From positions 62,001 through 126,000 of the forward strand of contig NZ_LSYT01000011.1 of assembly GCF_001602525.1 (NCBI RefSeq): a DNA stretch of 64,000 bases. The letters are read 5' to 3'. The translations under genes and the position numbers were made by a program. Under the pieces are notes generated by a model, which was given only the letters and a program-made list of their open reading frames with translations, was not told the origin of the DNA and did not search any database. Positions 34,768 through 43,415 of this stretch are shown here, in pieces (the stretch's first letter is position 1; each line of letters starts with the position of its first letter). This DNA is from Flavobacterium chilense (GTDB lineage Bacteria; Bacteroidota; Bacteroidia; Flavobacteriales; Flavobacteriaceae).

Positions 34768-35907
34768 TTTGTTTAATGAAATCTGAAAAGTAGTGCCTTT
34801 TCCAATTTCAGAATTTAAAACTTTTATTTTTCCATTGTGGTATTCTTCTACAATTCGTTTAGTAAGAGAAAGGCCTAATCCCCAGCCACGTTTTTTGGTC
34901 GTAAAACCAGGTTCGAATATGGTTTTAAACTGTTTTTTCAGGATTCCCGTTCCTGAATCTTTTACATTTATTTTTACATGCTGTGCGTCCTGTTCGATTT
35001 GAAGGTCCAATGTTCCTTTTCCTTTCATTGCGTCAATGGCATTTTTAACTAAATTCTCGATAGTCCAGCTGTGTAAAGTTGGGTTAATCATAACCAGAAT
35101 AGGCTCTTTTGTACCGTGATAAGAAAAAGCAACCTGCTTAGAAAAACGAGATTGTAAATACTCATACGAATTCAAAGTCTCGGCTACAATATCATGCGTT
35201 TCTAATACAGGAACCGATCCAATTTTAGAAAAACGGTCTGTGATAGTCTGTAAACGTTCGACATCTTTTTCAATTTCGGTTGTTATAGAAGCATCAATAT
35301 CTTCTGTTTTTAATATTTCAACCCAGCCAATTAAGGAGGATAAAGGTGTTCCAATCTGATGTGCTGTTTCTTTTGCCATTCCAGCCCAAAGTTTGTTTTG
35401 GGTAGCCATTTTAGTGCTTTTGTAAAAATTATAAATTAGTGCACCAAACAAAAAGATAATCAATAATAAAGCAACAGGATAATATTTTAGTTTATTGAGT
35501 AATGCCGAATTACCATAATACAATTCCTGATGTTTTCCGGGAGCATATTCAATAACAATTGGATCATTTTCGTTTTTTAGATTATTCAGATAGGAAATTG
35601 ATTTTTCTTTGTTTTGCAGAATCTCTTCCGGAACATTTACAGAATTAATTACCTTGTCATACATCGTTAACATAACAGGTACCGAGGTATTGTTGTTTAT
35701 AATTTGAAGCGGTAAATCTAAATCTGTATTTTCATCAGCATTAACGAGTGTTTTTTGTGCATTTGCCAAAAGGTTCATTTTCAGTCTTTCTTCATTTTTA
35801 AAAATCTGAAAAAAAGTATAAGTGTTCCAGAGAATCAAAGAAATGATTAAAAAGGAAATAAAAATGATAATCCAGCGGGTTGTATTTCTTCTTTCGGAAA
35901 AAGACAT
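34759..35907 (-). CDS. Sensor histidine kinase (orphan)
   Basis: When started at MSFSERRN the protein has 382 residues. Two transmembrane helices (about 12-33 and 144-162) enclose a periplasmic sensor of about 110 residues. The phosphoacceptor His183 is in KETAHQIGTPLSS, and the ATPase has N, G1 (DSGTG) and GWGLGLS G2 boxes. The HQIGTPL form of the H-box is typical of Bacteroidota kinases. No response regulator is adjacent, so its partner is elsewhere. Confidence 0.88.
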   Translation of the reverse strand: MSFSERRNTTRWIIIFISFLIISLILWNTYTFFQIFKNEERLKMNLLANAQKTLVNADENTDLDLPLQIINNNTSVPVMLTMYDKVINSVNVPEEILQNKEKSISYLNNLKNENDPIVIEYAPGKHQELYYGNSALLNKLKYYPVALLLIIFLFGALIYNFYKSTKMATQNKLWAGMAKETAHQIGTPLSSLIGWVEILKTEDIDASITTEIEKDVERLQTITDRFSKIGSVPVLETHDIVAETLNSYEYLQSRFSKQVAFSYHGTKEPILVMINPTLHSWTIENLVKNAIDAMKGKGTLDLQIEQDAQHVKINVKDSGTGILKKQFKTIFEPGFTTKKRGWGLGLSLTKRIVEEYHNGKIKVLNSEIGKGTTFQISLNKKV

Positions 35908-36002
35908 AAGTATATTTTTGAGGTATAAATATAACGAAATAAACACATTTAATATTTTGTAAATTGCTAAAGATTTTTGGTTTTTAAATGGAAAACTATT
36001 TC

Positions 36003-36030
36003 TTTGGATTAAACGATTTCTATACTTTTG
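36003..36030 (+). promoter_or_regulatory. Promoter of flavin reductase-like gene
   Basis: TTTG (36003-36006), 16 bp, then TACTTTTG (36023-36030) match the Bacteroidota -33/-7 pattern with a slightly short spacer. It lies 37 bp before the start codon. Confidence 0.5.
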
Positions 36031-36067
36031 TACTTGCCGAAATGAGGTTCGGTTAAAAAGAAAAAAT

Positions 36068-36943
36068 ATGATTAGTATCGATCCAAAAGAGATACCAACA
36101 GCAAAATTACAGGGTTACCTGCAAAGTGCTGTAGGACCAAGACCAATTGCGTTTGCCAGTACAATTAGTGCAAAAGGAATCCCAAATTTGTCTCCTTTTA
36201 GTTTCTTTAATGTGTTTAGTGCCAATCCGCCAATTTTGGTTTTTTCACCAGCAAGACGAGTGCGTGACAATACCATAAAACATACATTAATTAATGCTGA
36301 GGCAACAAAGGAAGTCGTAATTAATGTTGTAAATTATGATTTAGTACAGCAAACATCTTTGGCGAGTACAGAATATGGAGATGGTGTAAACGAATTTGTA
36401 AAGGCCGGATTAACACAAATTCCGTCAGAATTAGTAAAACCGTATCGTGTAAAAGAGTCTCCGGTGCAATTTGAATGCAAAGTTACGCAGATTATTCCTT
36501 TAGGGGATCAGGGCGGAGCAGGAAACCTGATTCTCTGTGAAGTTGTTAAAATTCATATTCATGAATCGATTCTGGATGAAAACGGAGCGATTGACCAACA
36601 TAAAATTGATTTGGTTTCGAGATTAGGAAGTAACTGGTATTCAAGATCGAATGAAGGGCTTTTTGAAGTGCCAAAACCATTAACAACACTAGGCGTAGGT
36701 GTAGATGCCATACCAAATCATATAAAAGAAAGTACCGTTTTTAACGGAAATGATTTTGGAAAATTAGGTAATATAGAAGCCTTGCCTACAACGGAAGAAG
36801 TTAGTATATTTGTGAAGGAAAATTTTTCGGTAAAAGGAGTATTGAGTTCAGATGACCAGGAAAAAGTACATTTAGAAGCCAAAAAATACCTTAACAAAGA
36901 TGATATTTCATCTGCCTGGAAAGTGCTTTTAGCAAAGAAGTAA
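36068..36943 (+). CDS. Flavin reductase-like, FMN-binding split-barrel protein
   Basis: This 291-residue protein has the flavin-reductase fold in its first 200 residues: GPRPIAFASTISAKGIPNLSPFSFFN and the RVRDNTIKHT segment. A C-terminal extension of about 80 residues (helical, VLSSDDQEKVHLEAKKYLNK) is not part of the core domain. It likely binds FMN. Its electron partner is unknown. It is followed after 30 bp by the DUF3127 gene. Confidence 0.82.
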   Translation: MISIDPKEIPTAKLQGYLQSAVGPRPIAFASTISAKGIPNLSPFSFFNVFSANPPILVFSPARRVRDNTIKHTLINAEATKEVVINVVNYDLVQQTSLASTEYGDGVNEFVKAGLTQIPSELVKPYRVKESPVQFECKVTQIIPLGDQGGAGNLILCEVVKIHIHESILDENGAIDQHKIDLVSRLGSNWYSRSNEGLFEVPKPLTTLGVGVDAIPNHIKESTVFNGNDFGKLGNIEALPTTEEVSIFVKENFSVKGVLSSDDQEKVHLEAKKYLNKDDISSAWKVLLAKK

Positions 36944-36973
36944 GAAAAGAAACAATAATTAATATAGAAGAAG

Positions 36974-37345
36974 ATGGAAGTTACAGGAAAAGTAAAAGTG
37001 GTTAACCCAGAGCAACAAGTTAGTGCTGCATTCAAAAAAAGAGAGTTGGTTGTTACCACAGATGAGCAGTATCCACAGCATATTTTGATCGAATTTACAC
37101 AAGATAAATGCGATTTATTAAGTAGCTACAAACAAGGTGAGGCAGTAAAAGTTTCTATCAATTTAAGAGGAAGAGAATGGGTTAATCCTCAAGGAGAAAC
37201 CAGATATTTCAATAGTATTCAAGGTTGGAGAATTGAAAGAGTAGCTCCTGAAGGTCCTGCACAGACACCTCCAATGCCAGCAGCAGAAGCTTTTGCACCG
37301 GCAACGAATGTAAACGAAGACGAACCGGACGATTTACCGTTCTAA
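36974..37345 (+). CDS. DUF3127 family protein
   Basis: This 123-residue protein begins MEVTGKVKVVNPEQQ and has the conserved core FKKRELVVTTDEQYPQ, FTQDKCDLL and VNLRGREW, diagnostic for DUF3127, an OB-fold-like family found in Bacteroidota. The C-terminus is Pro/Ala-rich and acidic, like the tail of single-stranded-DNA-binding proteins. Function is unknown. Confidence 0.85.
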   Translation: MEVTGKVKVVNPEQQVSAAFKKRELVVTTDEQYPQHILIEFTQDKCDLLSSYKQGEAVKVSINLRGREWVNPQGETRYFNSIQGWRIERVAPEGPAQTPPMPAAEAFAPATNVNEDEPDDLPF

Positions 37346-37374
37346 GAAGTCTAAATAACAATTTATCAAATTCC

Positions 37375-37418
37375 AAATTCCAAATCATTCAGATGTATTT
37401 GGGATTTGGAATTTTTTG
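37375..37418 (+). terminator. Terminator of DUF3127 gene
   Basis: A 12-bp perfect stem (AAATTCCAAATC with GATTTGGAATTT) is followed by a T-run. It lies 30 bp past the stop. Confidence 0.75.
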
Positions 37419-37513
37419 TATTGAAAACCAGGTATATTTATGTTATTTAGGTATAAAGAAATCCAGGTTGTAGTGCATTTAAAACAATTTTAAAAATTGA
37501 TTATTCTTTAAAG

Positions 37514-38164
37514 ATGTATTTTATATTTGAAAATTTATATTTTCCACCCGTCTCAGAAGCCGATGAAGAAGGAGTTCTTGCAGTTGGAGGTGATTTAAGT
37601 CCGGAACGGCTAAAACTAGCTTATAAAAGAGGTATTTTTCCCTGGTTTAATGAAGGAGAATCAATCCTGTGGTGGGCACCGGATCCACGAATGATATTGT
37701 ATTTGGATGAATTAGTGGTTTCTAAAAGCATGCGAAATATTTTAAACAGAAAGCTGTTTACGGTTACGTTTAATACCTGTTTTAGAGATGTGATTTTAAA
37801 CTGCCAGAAAGTATTACGTGATGGTCAGGACGGAACCTGGATTTCTGATGAAATAGTTAAGTCCTATTGTGAACTACACCATCAGGGAATTGCAAAATCT
37901 GTTGAGGTTTGGCAGGATGAGGTTTTAGTAGGAGGTTTGTATGGTGTCGATTTGGGACATGTGTTTTGTGGAGAAAGTATGTTTTCGAAAGTATCTAATG
38001 CTTCAAAAGTAGCTTTTATCGCTTTGGTAAATCATTTAAAAAAAGAGAATTACAAATTACTGGACTGTCAGGTTTATAATCCGCATTTAGAAAGTCTGGG
38101 CTGCCGCGAAATTGATCGAGAAGACTTTATGGCTATTTTAGAAAGTGAGAAATCATCAATATAA
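37514..38164 (+). CDS. aat: Leucyl/phenylalanyl-tRNA--protein transferase
   Basis: This 216-residue enzyme adds Leu or Phe to N-terminal Arg or Lys of proteins, marking them for ClpS/ClpAP degradation. Signature segments are FPPVSEADEEGVLAVGGDLSPERL, GIFPWF, WWAPDPR and the GxxGGLYGVxLGxxFCGESMFS block. It is full length and ends head-to-head with the thi operon. Confidence 0.95.
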   Translation: MYFIFENLYFPPVSEADEEGVLAVGGDLSPERLKLAYKRGIFPWFNEGESILWWAPDPRMILYLDELVVSKSMRNILNRKLFTVTFNTCFRDVILNCQKVLRDGQDGTWISDEIVKSYCELHHQGIAKSVEVWQDEVLVGGLYGVDLGHVFCGESMFSKVSNASKVAFIALVNHLKKENYKLLDCQVYNPHLESLGCREIDREDFMAILESEKSSI

Positions 38165-38171
38165 TTGCTAT

Positions 38172-38882
38172 CTAAAAATTTAATTTTGTAAAACTCCAGT
38201 TTAGCGTATTAAAGAGGATCAATTCATTTTTTAAAGTGGGTAATTCCAAAATTAATTTGAGTGTTTCCTGAGCCATCATAGTGCCTATAATTCCGGGAAG
38301 AGTGCCCAGGACACCATTTAAATTGCAATTTGGAGCCTCTTTTGGATCCGGCATTTCCGGAAATAAATCTCTTAGATTTTTACTTTCTTTATGGTTAAAA
38401 ACAGCTATTTGTCCATCAAATTTTAAAATACTGCCATAAACTAAAGACTTCCCATGCTGAACACAAGTATCATTGACTAAATAACGTGTTGCAAAATTGT
38501 CAGAACCATCTACAACAATATCATAGTGTTCTATAATTCTCACTGCATTTTCGGCCGTTAGCTTTTCCGGAATTGCCACGACTTCGATTAAAGGATTCAG
38601 TTTCGAAACTACTTCCTGAGAAACAAGGGCTTTTTCTTGCCCGATTTCATTTTCAGTGTATAAAATCTGACGATGCAAATTGTGAATTTCAATACGATCA
38701 AAATCCATAATACCAATATAACCCACACCTGCAGTCGAAAGATATTGCAGCACCGGACAGCCTAAACCACCTGCTCCAATTACCAATACTTTTGCTCTTT
38801 TTAATTTTTCCTGCCCTTCATCGCCAATTTCAGGTAATATGGTTTGCCTGTTGTAACGTAAAAATTCTTGTATAATACTCAT
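38172..38882 (-). CDS. thiF: ThiF/MoeB-type sulfur-carrier adenylyltransferase
   Basis: This 236-residue E1-like enzyme adenylates the C-terminus of a sulfur carrier protein, here most probably ThiS. The nucleotide-binding GAGGLG is near residue 37, and DGSDNFATRYLVND is conserved. The Zn-binding CxxC pairs of E. coli ThiF and MoeB are missing; only an isolated Cys remains in APNCNLNG, and the usual Y-x-C segment reads NLRDLFP. It is the last gene of the thi operon (97 bp after thiH). Confidence 0.87.
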   Translation of the reverse strand: MSIIQEFLRYNRQTILPEIGDEGQEKLKRAKVLVIGAGGLGCPVLQYLSTAGVGYIGIMDFDRIEIHNLHRQILYTENEIGQEKALVSQEVVSKLNPLIEVVAIPEKLTAENAVRIIEHYDIVVDGSDNFATRYLVNDTCVQHGKSLVYGSILKFDGQIAVFNHKESKNLRDLFPEMPDPKEAPNCNLNGVLGTLPGIIGTMMAQETLKLILELPTLKNELILFNTLNWSFTKLNF

Positions 38883-38978
38883 TTTTTTAGTTTTAAAATT
38901 TGAAAGTCAAATGTCAAAAGCCGTGGAAGCAGATTAAAGTCAGATGATATATGATTTTGGACTTTATGACCTTCGACT

Positions 38979-40100
38979 TTAAAACTTTCGACTGTATGAT
39001 TTGTTCCAGTCTTTCCAGACAGGTTCATAGCCTGCATTTTTTATAATGTTTGATATTTCATTTGCAGAGCGCTCATCGCTGATTTCGAATTGTTCCAAAG
39101 ATTGTGGATCAACAACATAACCTCCCGGATTTGTTTTAGAACCTGCACTCATACTAGTAACCCCAATTGGGATAATGTTGTTTCTGAATTTTTCATTCTC
39201 CCGTGTAGAAATAGAAATTTCTAAATCTTCATTCCATAATCGATAAGCACAGATTAGTTGTGTCAAATCTTTGTCATCCATAATAAAGTTGGGTTCAATA
39301 ATACCTTCAGCGGGGCGAAGTCGTGGAAACGAAACAGAATATTTGGTTTGCCAATAGGTTTTTTGAAGGTAATCCAAATGTAGGGCATTAAAGAAGCTGT
39401 CTGTTCTCCAGTCTTCTAAACCCAATAAAACCCCCAATCCGATTTTATGAATTCCTGCAGTTCCAATTCGGTCAGGAGTTTCGAGCCTATAATCGAAATT
39501 GGATTTTTTACCTTTTGTATGATACTTTTTGTAAACTTCCTGATGGTAAGTTTCCTGATAGACTAAAACGGAGTATACTCCGGCTTCATGCAAACGAATA
39601 TAATCTTCTGTGGAAAGCGGTTGAACCTCGACAGAAATAATCGAAAATTGCTCCCGTATCAAAGCAATTGCATTTAGAAAATAATTAATATTTACGGTAT
39701 AATTTGCTTCACCGGTAACTAGTAAAACATGATCGAAACCAATATTTTTTAGAGCCTCAACTTCAATTTTAATCTCATTATCTGAAAGGGTTTTTCGTTT
39801 GATTTTATTATCGAGACTAAAACCACAATAAGTACAGATGTTCTGGCATTCGTTGCTCAAATAAAGAGGAGCATACATCTGAATGGTTTTTCCAAAACGT
39901 TTTTTTGTTATCTGATGACATTCCTGCGCCATTTGCTCCAGATAATTTTGAGCAGCAGGAGAAATCAAAACTAAAAAATCATCGAGATTTCGTTTGGTTT
40001 TAGCCAAAGAACGTTCAACATCTTTTGATGAGGTTTGGTGTATTTTAGATTGAATGGAATCCCAGTTATATTTTTCAAAAACCGATTTGAATGTTTTCAT
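38979..40100 (-). CDS. thiH: 2-iminoacetate synthase ThiH (radical SAM)
   Basis: I start at the ATG of MKTFKSVF (373 residues). The longer frame uses a GTG that lies inside an inverted repeat and is not credible. The radical-SAM motif is CQNICTYC (CxxxCxxC). ThiH splits tyrosine to give dehydroglycine for the thiazole ring and is used where ThiO is not. No thiO is visible here. The C-terminal biotin-synthase-like domain (GVTSMSAGSKTNPGGY) is complete. It follows the GxxExxY insert. Confidence 0.93.
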   Translation of the reverse strand: MKTFKSVFEKYNWDSIQSKIHQTSSKDVERSLAKTKRNLDDFLVLISPAAQNYLEQMAQECHQITKKRFGKTIQMYAPLYLSNECQNICTYCGFSLDNKIKRKTLSDNEIKIEVEALKNIGFDHVLLVTGEANYTVNINYFLNAIALIREQFSIISVEVQPLSTEDYIRLHEAGVYSVLVYQETYHQEVYKKYHTKGKKSNFDYRLETPDRIGTAGIHKIGLGVLLGLEDWRTDSFFNALHLDYLQKTYWQTKYSVSFPRLRPAEGIIEPNFIMDDKDLTQLICAYRLWNEDLEISISTRENEKFRNNIIPIGVTSMSAGSKTNPGGYVVDPQSLEQFEISDERSANEISNIIKNAGYEPVWKDWNKSYSRKF

Positions 40101-40115
40101 TGGATTGTGTTTTTG

Positions 40116-40672
40116 TTTCACGCAGATTTTACAGATTTAGGCAGATAAAATATGATTTCATATTTTGTTAGCAATTCTTTTGATATCGTTTAAGATATTT
40201 AACGTATTGAAATTGACTAACAATCCTAATTTTTTATTTGTTAGTCTTAGATATGTAGCAAATTGTTTATAATGTATTGCTCCTAATTCTTCAACTGATT
40301 TTAATTCAATTATTACTTTGGCTTCTACTAAAAGATCAATTCTAAAAGCAGGTTCTAATGTTATTTCTTCATAAGAAATTATAACTTCAACCTGTTTTTG
40401 AACATGTAAATCAATTTTTGTCAATTCATAAAACAAAGCACTCTCATAAACAGATTCGAATAATCCAGGTCCCAAATTATTATATACTTTAAAAATAGCT
40501 CCGCGCACTAAATATGAAATCTCATTTTCTGTCATCATTCTTTAATTTTAAATTTGATTCAAAAATAAAGAATTTTCTTTCTTTTTTATTTCGTTTTTTG
40601 AACAGGTTTTAATAGATAAATAATGAATAGATCATTTTAAATCAGCTTAAATCTTCAAAAATCTGCGTGAAA
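40116..40672. mobile_element. GxxExxY cassette bounded by inverted repeats
   Basis: TTTCACGCAGATTTT at 40116-40130 recurs perfectly inverted as AAAATCTGCGTGAAA at 40658-40672. The only gene between them is the GxxExxY gene. The left end abuts the 5' end of thiH and the right end stops 5 bp before the thiG stop. No transposase is present, so this is at most a non-autonomous element. Confidence 0.55.
40158..40538 (-). CDS. GxxExxY family protein (PD-(D/E)XK nuclease-like)
   Basis: This 126-residue protein carries the family signature GLFESVY and a PD-(D/E)XK-like core, FRIDLLVEAKVIIELKSVE. Members are small, widespread in Bacteroidota and of unknown function. It is oriented with the thi operon but has nothing to do with thiamine synthesis. 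It is the only gene between the inverted repeats listed at 40116-40672, so it looks inserted between thiG and thiH. Confidence 0.88.
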   Translation of the reverse strand: MMTENEISYLVRGAIFKVYNNLGPGLFESVYESALFYELTKIDLHVQKQVEVIISYEEITLEPAFRIDLLVEAKVIIELKSVEELGAIHYKQFATYLRLTNKKLGLLVNFNTLNILNDIKRIANKI

Positions 40673-40677
40673 TAATT

Positions 40678-41454
40678 TTATTCATATAAGAAAGAGGTTA
40701 AAGGGCTTGAAGCCGAAGCATAATTTTGCTGATTTGCAACTTTAGCTTCAAAAGCTTTTCGTCCGGCAATTACAGCTTCTTTAAAAGCCTCAGCCATTAA
40801 TTTCGGATTTCCTGCTACAGCAATTGCAGTATTAACCAAAACAGCATCGGCGCCAATTTCCATGGCTTTTGCAGCATCAGACGGAGCGCCAATTCCGGCA
40901 TCAACAATTACAGGAACAGTACTTTGTTCAATAATAATTTCCAGAAAATCGATTGTTTTTAAACCTTTATTACTGCCAATTGGGGAACCCAAAGGCATAA
41001 CAGCAGTCGTTCCTGCGTTCTCTAAATGTTTACACAAAACAGGATCAGCGTGAATATACGGGAGAACAAAAAAACCAAGTTTGACGAGTTCTTCTGTAGC
41101 TTTTAAAGTTTCAATTGGATCCGGCATTAAGTATTTTGGATCAGGATGAATTTCAAGTTTGATCCAGTTTGTTTCTAATGCTTCACGAGCTAATTGCGAT
41201 GCAAAAACAGCTTCTTTGGCATTTCTCGCGCCCGAAGTATTGGGTAATAAATTGATGTTTGGATGTTTTAAATGCGAGAGAATGGCATCAGTTTCTGTTT
41301 CGAGATCAATGCGCTTAAGTGCAACCGTAACCAATTCGCTTTCTGAAGCCAAAATTGCTTCTTCCATTTGATGGTTTGAACCAAACTTCCCTGTTCCTAA
41401 AAATAGGCGGGAGGTTAAGGTTTTATCTCCAATTTTAAACAATGACGTTTGCAT
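40678..41454 (-). CDS. thiG: Thiazole synthase ThiG
   Basis: This 258-residue enzyme makes the thiazole phosphate from 1-deoxyxylulose-5-phosphate, dehydroglycine and ThiS thiocarboxylate. Motifs are LFLGTGKF, NWIKLEI (Schiff-base region), PLGSPIGSNKGL and VPVIVDAGIGAPSDAAKAMEIGAD. Its start overlaps the end of thiE by 20 bp. Confidence 0.96.
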   Translation of the reverse strand: MQTSLFKIGDKTLTSRLFLGTGKFGSNHQMEEAILASESELVTVALKRIDLETETDAILSHLKHPNINLLPNTSGARNAKEAVFASQLAREALETNWIKLEIHPDPKYLMPDPIETLKATEELVKLGFFVLPYIHADPVLCKHLENAGTTAVMPLGSPIGSNKGLKTIDFLEIIIEQSTVPVIVDAGIGAPSDAAKAMEIGADAVLVNTAIAVAGNPKLMAEAFKEAVIAGRKAFEAKVANQQNYASASSPLTSFLYE

Positions 41455-42085
41455 ATAATTTTTCGTTTAACTGTTGAATTAATTTCTTCTTTTTGTCGCT
41501 ATTGGTAATCATTCCTGAAACGGCAATACCATGAATTCCGGTTTCCATTAAAGGGTTTATGTCATTTAATTCGATTCCGCCAATAGCATAAACAGGAATT
41601 TGTATTTTGTTTTTTTTCATTTGTCTCAAAATTTCAAAATATCCTGATAAACCTAATATTGGGCTTAATTTTTCTTTTGTATTCGTAAACCTAAAAGGGC
41701 CTAGCCCAATATAATCGCAACCATTTTTGACGTGATTTTTTATATCCTCAAAAGTGTTTGCGGTCCCGCCTATGATTTTTGTACTGCCTAAAATCGCTCT
41801 GGCTTCGTCAATTTTCATATCCGAAAGCCCTAAGTGCACACCATCTGCCGCAATTTGCTGAGCGAGAGATAAATTGTCGTTGACAATAAAATTAGCGAGG
41901 TATTCTTCGCATAAAAATTTTACAGCTTCAGCCAGAGCATAAGTGTCTTTTACTGTCTGATCTTTAAAACGCAGTTGTATCCAGTCACATCCTGCATCCA
42001 GTGCCTGATGAATATTGTACAATTGTTCTTCGATTGTTTTTCCTTGAGAAATATATTGCAGTTTATGGTACATAGTGATATCCAA
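41435..42085 (-). CDS. thiE: Thiamine-phosphate synthase ThiE
   Basis: This 216-residue TIM-barrel enzyme joins HMP-PP and thiazole phosphate to give thiamine phosphate. Motifs: WIQLRFKDQ, FIVNDNLSLA, GVHLGLSDM, YIGLGPFRFTNTK and YAIGGIEL. It overlaps both thiD (23 bp) and thiG (20 bp), so translation is tightly coupled. An alternative start at MYHKLQYI, 12 bp later, is possible. Confidence 0.93.
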   Translation of the reverse strand: MDITMYHKLQYISQGKTIEEQLYNIHQALDAGCDWIQLRFKDQTVKDTYALAEAVKFLCEEYLANFIVNDNLSLAQQIAADGVHLGLSDMKIDEARAILGSTKIIGGTANTFEDIKNHVKNGCDYIGLGPFRFTNTKEKLSPILGLSGYFEILRQMKKNKIQIPVYAIGGIELNDINPLMETGIHGIAVSGMITNSDKKKKLIQQLNEKLYANVIV

Positions 42086-42818
42086 TTAAGTTTGAAGTTG
42101 AACCCAGGTAATTTTCGATGTAGGTTTTTGCGTTTTTGCAGGCTTCGATTTGGGATTGGTTAAGGGCGAGATTTGCTGTTATAGCAGATGATAATACACA
42201 GCCAGAACCGTGTTTTTCAAAGCATTTTTTTTCAGAGGGAAACAAATCAATAATTTCGTTTTTAATGAATAAACGATCTGTTCCAATTGCTGCAGCATTA
42301 TGTCCGCCTTTTAATAGAATTGATGTTGAAACTTCATCTTTGAGCCAAAGGTTGTTCAGGATAAAACCTGGAAATAAAACTTCTATTTCGTTATAATTTG
42401 GTGTAATCAGATTTATTTTAGATAAAATTTGGTTTAAATCGAGTTGATCTTCCACATTCATAAATTCGAATTTTGTTGTTGATTTTAAAACAGGATCCCA
42501 GACAATTTGTGTTGTTGGGGATAATAATTTTATTGTCGAAAGAATTCGGTTGAGATAATGTAAAGAAGGGACGATCCCAATTTTTACGGCACTGATTTTA
42601 TAGTCCTTAAAAAAAGTTTCAACAGAGCGAATTACAAAACTTAAATCGGTCCATTGGATAACATGAAAATTGTTTTCGGTTTGTATCGTATTAGCTGTCA
42701 GAATAGCAAATCCGCTAACCTGATGCTGCTCAAATGTTTTGATGTCTGCCAGAACACCGGCACCTCCTGAAGGATCAAAACCAGCTATAGAGAGTACGAA
42801 TGGACGATTTGCTGACAT
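42063..42818 (-). CDS. thiD: Hydroxymethylpyrimidine/phosphomethylpyrimidine kinase ThiD
   Basis: This 251-residue kinase phosphorylates HMP to HMP-PP. The N-terminal SIAGFDPSGGAGVLADIKTF and the catalytic HGSGCVLSSAITANLAL (anion hole and Cys) identify it. Length is normal. The start overlaps the TenI-like gene by 34 bp. Confidence 0.93.
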   Translation of the reverse strand: MSANRPFVLSIAGFDPSGGAGVLADIKTFEQHQVSGFAILTANTIQTENNFHVIQWTDLSFVIRSVETFFKDYKISAVKIGIVPSLHYLNRILSTIKLLSPTTQIVWDPVLKSTTKFEFMNVEDQLDLNQILSKINLITPNYNEIEVLFPGFILNNLWLKDEVSTSILLKGGHNAAAIGTDRLFIKNEIIDLFPSEKKCFEKHGSGCVLSSAITANLALNQSQIEACKNAKTYIENYLGSTSNLIGYHYVP

Positions 42819-43384
42819 AATTTGAATTGTTTTATTGGATTTTCATGATTCCAGATTGTTCCTAAAAGCGCCACATTATCAAAGCCATTTTCAAGTGTTT
42901 TTGCAATATTATCAGGATCAATTCCGCCTAAAGCGATCACTTTTGTCTTAAAGTTGGTTCTTGATTTTAAAGCTTCAAATAGATTGATCTTTGGATGATA
43001 ATTTTCTTTAGAAATACTTTTAAAAACAGGACTAAGAAAAGCGTGCTCAAATTCGTTTTCTAAAGAATTAAAATCTTCAATAGCATGTGTTGATGTTGAT
43101 TTGTATTTATCAGGTTTAAAAAACGGTGCAAATTCAAGAGAATCTTTTCTTTCGTTTTCAGAAAAATGAATTCGGTTAATGCCAAAATCTTCTGCCAAAG
43201 CGTGATGATGGTGCAAAACGAGTTTATTTCTGTATTCTAATTTTATCTGATGAATAAATGCAGCCATTTCCAATTTAGAAAAATCAGGTTTCCGGATATG
43301 AAGTAAAGACAATCCTTCTTCAAACAAAGAATGAATTATTTTGATTTCATTTGCTACAGCAAAAGGATTAGAAATTACGAGCAT
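42785..43384 (-). CDS. TenI/ThiE-like protein
   Basis: Started at MLVISNPFAV the protein has 199 residues; the longer frame would enter thiC. It is a second thiamine-phosphate-synthase-like barrel, but the motifs are weak: RKPDFSK replaces RxKD, HFSEN replaces the HLGxxD region, FLSPVFKSISK replaces GPxxxTxTK, and the phosphate loop reads ALGGIDPDN. It may be a thiazole tautomerase (TenI) acting between ThiG and ThiE. Placement between thiC and thiD supports a thiamine role. Confidence 0.82.
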   Translation of the reverse strand: MLVISNPFAVANEIKIIHSLFEEGLSLLHIRKPDFSKLEMAAFIHQIKLEYRNKLVLHHHHALAEDFGINRIHFSENERKDSLEFAPFFKPDKYKSTSTHAIEDFNSLENEFEHAFLSPVFKSISKENYHPKINLFEALKSRTNFKTKVIALGGIDPDNIAKTLENGFDNVALLGTIWNHENPIKQFKLCQQIVHSYSL

Positions 43385-43415
43385 ATCTTTTCTCTTTATT
43401 CTATATTCTAAAACT

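Noticed and set aside
34759..35907. Histidine kinase paired with the regulator at 59581
   Set aside because: That regulator has its own kinase 10 bp downstream; nothing links it to the orphan kinase.
40101..40121. GTG start seven codons upstream of thiH
   Set aside because: The GTG lies inside the inverted repeat of the GxxExxY cassette, and ThiH homologues begin at MKTF-like sequence.
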